From Corynebacterium alimapuense (GTDB lineage Bacteria; Actinomycetota; Actinomycetes; Mycobacteriales; Mycobacteriaceae), in the NCBI RefSeq assembly GCF_003716585.1, contig NZ_PTJO01000003.1, forward strand, positions 434,001 to 498,000: a stretch of DNA of 64,000 nt, written 5' to 3'. The notes under the pieces are model-generated. The model had not been told where the DNA came from. It was given only the letters and a program-made list of their open reading frames with translations, and did no database searches. Position 1 is the stretch's first letter. The number at the start of each line of letters is the position of its first letter. Position numbers and translations under genes: made by a program. Of this stretch, positions 59,869 through 64,000 are shown in pieces.

Positions 59869-61179
59869 CTAGCTGACCAGATACTCGTATTCGGGGGTTC
59901 CTGGTCGGAGGTGTTGGCAGTTAATCCGAGACTGCGCCATCCGCTCCATCAACGGGTCGAGGTCTCGGGCCTGACCTAACTCGAGGCCAACCAAAGCAGC
60001 GCCGGTTTCCCGGTTGCTGTGCTTAAGATACTCGAAGAGAGTGATGTCGTCCTCAGGGCCGAGAATATCGTTGAGGAAATGGCGCAATTGCCCCGGCTCC
60101 TGCGGGAAATTGACCAAGAAGTAGTGCTTGAGCCCGCGATGAACTAGAGAGCGTTCCATGATCTCGGCATAGCGCAGCACATCATTGTTGCCACCAGAGA
60201 TGATGCACACCACTACTGAATCCGGCGAGAGGTTCATCTCCCGAAGACCGGTGACCGAGAGTGCTCCGGCGGGCTCCGAGATGATTCCTTCATTTTGGTA
60301 GAGCGCGAGCATCTCGGTACAGACCGCGCCTTCAGAGACATCCATGACGTGAATGCGTCCCAGATTGCGCTCAATGACGTGGTACGGAAGCTCCCCGATG
60401 CGTTTGACTGCGGCACCATCGATGAAGGGATCAACGGTATCCAGGGTGATCGGCCCATCGTTATCGAGAGCTGCTTGCAAAGAGGCTGCACCTGCTGGTT
60501 CCACTCCGATGATCGCGGTGCGCGGTGCCATATCGGCTAAGTAACTAGCCACGCCGGAGAGCAATCCGCCGCCACCGACCGGCACGAAGATGGTCTCGAG
60601 TGCTTTGCCGATGGAGGTCAGTTGGGAGAGGATCTCCGCGGCGACGGTGCCCTGGCCGATGACGGTGTCGCGGGCGTCGAAAGGCTCGACGATGGTGGCG
60701 CCGCGCTCGGCGGCATCAGCACGAGCGGCTGCAGCTGCTTCATCGAAGTTGCTTCCGGTGACCACGAGCTCAACCATGTCGCCGCCGTGGACCATGATGC
60801 GGTCACGCTTTTGCTTCGGAGTTTGGCTGGGCACATAGATCCGACCTTGGATTCCCATCGTGCGGCAGGCGTAGGCGACACCCTGTGCGTGGTTGCCAGC
60901 GGAAGCCGCTACGATGCCAGCTGCTCGCTGTTGCTGGCTGAGATTGGACACAGCGTAGTAGGCGCCACGGATCTTATAAGAGCGGACATCCTGCAGGTCC
61001 TCGCGCTTGAGGAAAACCTGCACTCCAGCCTCTTCGGACAACCGTGGGCAAAATTGCAACGGGGTGGGCGCGATGACCGCGGAAATCTGCGCTTGTGCCT
61101 GCTGAATGTCCGATGCGCGAACTGGTTCGAAGGGGATCGGGGCAGCCAGGGTGACAGATTGCTTCTCGCTCATATCCAC
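59869..61179 (-). CDS. ilvA: Threonine dehydratase
   Basis: IlvA makes 2-oxobutanoate, the first step to isoleucine. The 436-residue protein closely resembles C. glutamicum IlvA in the blocks LKREDLQDVRSYKIRGA (PLP lysine), ASAGNHAQGVAYACR, VPVGGGGLLSGV and the C-terminal regulatory domain KHYFLVNFPQEPGQLRHFL. It has a single ACT-like domain, unlike the longer E. coli form. The start is GTG 61179 (GGGAG ten bases upstream) or ATG 61173. It converges with treZ with only 10 bp between. Confidence 0.97.
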   Translation of the reverse strand: MDMSEKQSVTLAAPIPFEPVRASDIQQAQAQISAVIAPTPLQFCPRLSEEAGVQVFLKREDLQDVRSYKIRGAYYAVSNLSQQQRAAGIVAASAGNHAQGVAYACRTMGIQGRIYVPSQTPKQKRDRIMVHGGDMVELVVTGSNFDEAAAAARADAAERGATIVEPFDARDTVIGQGTVAAEILSQLTSIGKALETIFVPVGGGGLLSGVASYLADMAPRTAIIGVEPAGAASLQAALDNDGPITLDTVDPFIDGAAVKRIGELPYHVIERNLGRIHVMDVSEGAVCTEMLALYQNEGIISEPAGALSVTGLREMNLSPDSVVVCIISGGNNDVLRYAEIMERSLVHRGLKHYFLVNFPQEPGQLRHFLNDILGPEDDITLFEYLKHSNRETGAALVGLELGQARDLDPLMERMAQSRINCQHLRPGTPEYEYLVS

Positions 61180-61231
61180 ACAGTGTAGTCTCCCGAAAAC
61201 AACTCTCTCACGCTGGCACTCCCCTTCGGTT

Positions 61232-64000
61232 TTAGTCCAGGATGCCTTGCCCCATCGTCGCCTTCAGATCTCCCATCAGTGATCCGGAACGAGTGACGCG
61301 CAGGTGCTCACCGAGGATCATCATCGTCGACTCATCTCCGCTGACCAGCTTCAGGTAGACATCTGAATCACCAGCATTGGAGACCAGCACCTGCTTGAGC
61401 TTGGCAATATTTTCCATCGTGCATTGCTCGGTACGCAGGCTCAGCCGCAATGGAAGTCCGGCACCGTTTCCGGGGCCGAGCTCTGGGACCTTTAAGTCAT
61501 CGCAGAACAGGGACATCCGCTCGTCTCGGATAGACACGTGCGCCTTAGCCAAGATGATGTTGTCTTCCACAATTTGAGAGCTAACCAAGGCATAGACCTT
61601 GTTGAACACCAACAGCTCTACCTGGGCACCGTGGTGGTCTTCCACCGTGACGATTGCCCACGGAGAGCCGTCCTTTTTGGAAAATCGCCGGTCGACGGCC
61701 GAGATAATACCGCCGATGGTCACCTCTGCCCCATGCCGCATTTCACCGGCGAGGAGCTTGGTCAACGGGGTGTCAGTCTGGGCATCGATGGCTTCTTCAA
61801 ATCCATCGAGCGGGTGGCCAGAGACGTAGAGCCCGAGCATCTCTCGTTCCAAGGCCAGCTCGTGTTTACGGTCCCAGCTCTCATCCGGCACATCAATGGC
61901 GAACACATTGGTGACTTCCTCTCCCCCGTCGTCGCCGAAACTAGCGAAGAGATCAAATTGCCCCTTATCGGCAGCCTTTTTGGTGGCCAGAACTGAATCC
62001 ACAGCGTCCTCGTGGACCAGCATGAGCCCCTTGCGCGGATGGTTGAGCGAGTCGAATGCCCCGCCCTTGATCAAGGATTCCGTGATTCGCTTGTTGCACG
62101 GCAATAGCTCGATCTTGTCGAGGTAATCACTGAAGCTGGTGTAGCTGCTCTTGGCCTTGCGCGTAGCGACGATCGATTCCACGACCTCTTCACCCACGTT
62201 GCGGATGGCGCCGAGCCCGAAACGAATATCTTCACCAACGGCGAGAAAGTCGCTCTCGGAGGCATTGATATCTGGTGACAGCACCTTGAGACCAAGGTGG
62301 CGGCAATCGGAAAGATAGATGGCCGATTTGTCTTTCTTGTCTGCCACTGAGGTCAATAGTGCCGCCATGTACTCGGGCGCGTAGTGCGCCTTAAGGTAGC
62401 CGGTCCAGAAGGAGACCAGACCATAGCCTGCCGCGTGTGACTTATTAAACGCGTAGGAGGCGAAGGGCAAAATGGTATCCCACAGCGCCTTAATGGCTTC
62501 CTTGGAAAAGCCGTTGGATTGCATCCCGGCTTCGAACTTTGCGTACTCCTTCGCCAGCACCTCGGGCTTTTTCTTGCCCATGGCCTTGCGGAATCCATCG
62601 GCCTCACCAGCGGTGTAATTAGCTACCTTCTGCGAGATCTTCATGATCTGCTCCTGGTAGACGATCAAGCCGTAGGTCTCACTGAGGATTTCTTCTAGCG
62701 CTTCCTCCAGCTCGGGGTGAATCGGCTCAATGGGTTTGCGGCCGTTTTTGCGGTCGGCGTAGTTCAAGTGGGCGTCGACGCCCATGGGGCCTGGTCGATA
62801 AAGCGCTAGTGAGGCGACAATGTCATTGAAACCAGTAGGCTGCATTCGCTTGAGCAACTCCTGCATACCGCCGCCATCGAGCTGGAAGACGCCCAGCGTA
62901 TCGCCGCGTCCGAGCAGCTCATAGGTGGCAGGATCCTCCACTGGGAGGGTATCTAGGTCAATGTCATCGCCACGGTTTTTGCGAATATTCTCCAGCGCAT
63001 CGCCGATCACGGTGAGGTTACGCAGCCCCAGGAAGTCCATCTTCAGCAAGCCGATGGCCTCACAGGCCGGATAGTCCCAACCAGTAATCAGTGCACCGTC
63101 GTTGGGCCGCTTCCACATCGGTATGTGCTCAAGCAGCGGCACCGACGCCATAATCACCGCACACGCATGGACACCTGCTTGGCGAACCACGCCCTCCAGC
63201 CCACGCGCAGTCTCGTAGATGCTGCGAATATCAGCGTCAGCCTCAATGAGCTGGCGGACCTCTCCAGCCTCGTTGTAGCGCTCATGGGACGGGTCCGTGA
63301 TTCCGGAGAGCGGAATATCCTTGGCCATGATCGGCGGCGGCAGGACCTTCGTAATCCGGTCAGCCATCTGATAACCAGGCTGCCCGAACTGCACGCGAGC
63401 GGAGTCCTTGAGCGCCTGCTTGGTTTTAACCGTGCCGAAGGTAATCACCTGGGCGATCTTGTCTTCGCCCCAACGATCAGCAGCGTAGCGGATCATCTCG
63501 CCTCGCCGACGATCATCGAAGTCGATATCAATATCGGGTGCCGACGGTCGCTCCGGGTTGAGGAAGCGCTCAAAGAGCAGTCCGTGCTCAATGGGATCGA
63601 TATTGGTGATCGTCAGCGCATAGGCCACGAGCGCACCAGCTGCGGAACCACGGCCTGGGCCGACCCGGATACCGATCTCGCGGGCATGTTTGATGATCTC
63701 GGCAACGATGAGGAAGTAGGAGGGATAGCCCTTGAGATCAATGACGGAAATCTCATATTCCGCCCGATCGAGATAGTCCTGGGGGATCTCGCGACCGTCG
63801 AAACGCTCTCGCAGCCCTTCGAGGACCTGATGGTTCAACCAGGTCGTCGGTGTGAATCCCTCCGGCACATCGGCAACCGGCATGCGGTCATGCGGGTGAG
63901 CCTCCCAGATCTCGCCGTAGTCCTGCACCCGTTCGGCGATAAGCAGGGTGTTATCGCAACCGTCGGGGACGACGTCGTCGAATAGCGCACGCATATCCTC
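61232..64000 (-). CDS. dnaE: DNA polymerase III alpha subunit, C-terminal part (cut by window edge)
   Basis: The 922 residues visible run to the natural stop. They include part of the polymerase palm with [19 protein letters not shown] (catalytic aspartates), [18 protein letters not shown], the helix-hairpin-helix region, and the OB-fold ([20 protein letters not shown]). The N-terminal PHP domain lies outside the window. This is DnaE1-type, the replicative enzyme, and not the error-prone DnaE2 (inference from length and motifs). Confidence 0.95.
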   Translation of the reverse strand, partial: EDMRALFDDVVPDGCDNTLLIAERVQDYGEIWEAHPHDRMPVADVPEGFTPTTWLNHQVLEGLRERFDGREIPQDYLDRAEYEISVIDLKGYPSYFLIVAEIIKHAREIGIRVGPGRGSAAGALVAYALTITNIDPIEHGLLFERFLNPERPSAPDIDIDFDDRRRGEMIRYAADRWGEDKIAQVITFGTVKTKQALKDSARVQFGQPGYQMADRITKVLPPPIMAKDIPLSGITDPSHERYNEAGEVRQLIEADADIRSIYETARGLEGVVRQAGVHACAVIMASVPLLEHIPMWKRPNDGALITGWDYPACEAIGLLKMDFLGLRNLTVIGDALENIRKNRGDDIDLDTLPVEDPATYELLGRGDTLGVFQLDGGGMQELLKRMQPTGFNDIVASLALYRPGPMGVDAHLNYADRKNGRKPIEPIHPELEEALEEILSETYGLIVYQEQIMKISQKVANYTAGEADGFRKAMGKKKPEVLAKEYAKFEAGMQSNGFSKEAIKALWDTILPFASYAFNKSHAAGYGLVSFWTGYLKAHYAPEYMAALLTSVADKKDKSAIYLSDCRHLGLKVLSPDINASESDFLAVGEDIRFGLGAIRNVGEEVVESIVATRKAKSSYTSFSDYLDKIELLPCNKRITESLIKGGAFDSLNHPRKGLMLVHEDAVDSVLATKKAADKGQFDLFASFGDDGGEEVTNVFAIDVPDESWDRKHELALEREMLGLYVSGHPLDGFEEAIDAQTDTPLTKLLAGEMRHGAEVTIGGIISAVDRRFSKKDGSPWAIVTVEDHHGAQVELLVFNKVYALVSSQIVEDNIILAKAHVSIRDERMSLFCDDLKVPELGPGNGAGLPLRLSLRTEQCTMENIAKLKQVLVSNAGDSDVYLKLVSGDESTMMILGEHLRVTRSGSLMGDLKATMGQGILD

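Overview
The window is a piece of a Corynebacterium chromosome. The evidence is a moderate-to-high GC content, an AmtR-type nitrogen regulon (amtB-glnK-glnD and gdhA), the corynebacterial histidine cluster with a transporter and a small membrane gene inserted between hisB and hisH, a SepIVA-type coiled-coil division gene beside DUF177-rnc-mutM, an IlvA of the C. glutamicum type, and the treY-relS pair. I assign the genus with confidence and the species not at all. Most of the window is conserved core genome. Only the first 2.2 kb looks like accessory DNA.

Layout. 1-2.2 kb: insertion-sequence scar. The 3' tail of an ISL3-type transposase lies at the left edge, a degenerate inverted copy lies at 1.93-2.13 kb, and more terminal-repeat-like motifs sit near 344 and 600. 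This DNA encloses a two-gene cassette of a membrane protein and a winged-helix regulator. 2.2-7.5 kb: rplS, tex, a small unknown gene, trmD, rimM and rpsP, all on the minus strand. 7.6-8.6 kb: an XRE regulator plus DUF2975 membrane protein pair behind a promoter region full of palindromes. 8.7-16.2 kb: ffh, glnD, glnK, amtB and ftsY. 16.3-22 kb: acylphosphatase, a sodium/alanine symporter, a convergent unknown gene, mutM, rnc, DUF177 and a SepIVA-like gene. 22-31.8 kb: gdhA, glycerate kinase, a GalT-like DUF4921 gene, an M20 amidohydrolase, glycogen phosphorylase and pyruvate kinase. 31.9-42.4 kb: a long minus-strand run hisD-hisC-hisB-(small membrane)-(MFS)-hisH-hisA-impA-hisF-hisI-(TIGR02234-like membrane)-(TrpC-like)-lgt. 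42.5-46.4 kb: a YbjN-type gene, a META lipoprotein, nadC, a membrane protein and a lipoprotein. 46.5-59.9 kb: a glycogen/trehalose group (TetR regulator, glgX, treY, treZ) interleaved with an HxlR regulator, a DnaQ-BRCT nuclease, an SxxK secreted protein, relS, a 42-codon ORF, an S4 protein and an IMPACT-family protein. 59.9-64 kb: ilvA and the 3' part of dnaE.

How the genes work together. GlgX and GlgP break down glycogen, and TreY and TreZ turn maltooligosaccharides into trehalose. GlnD, GlnK and AmtB form the ammonium-sensing module, and gdhA carries the best AmtR-like site in the window. Ffh and FtsY are the two GTPases of co-translational targeting. RimM, TrmD, RpsP and RplS belong to ribosome and tRNA maturation.

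I saw no convincing new defence system, CRISPR array, rRNA or tRNA. The points most worth a second look are a TrpC-like protein that has lost catalytic residues, a secreted protein with class A beta-lactamase-like motif order, a 42-codon ORF with a good ribosome binding site, the palindromic operators before the XRE/DUF2975 pair, and the ISL3-bounded cassette at the left edge.
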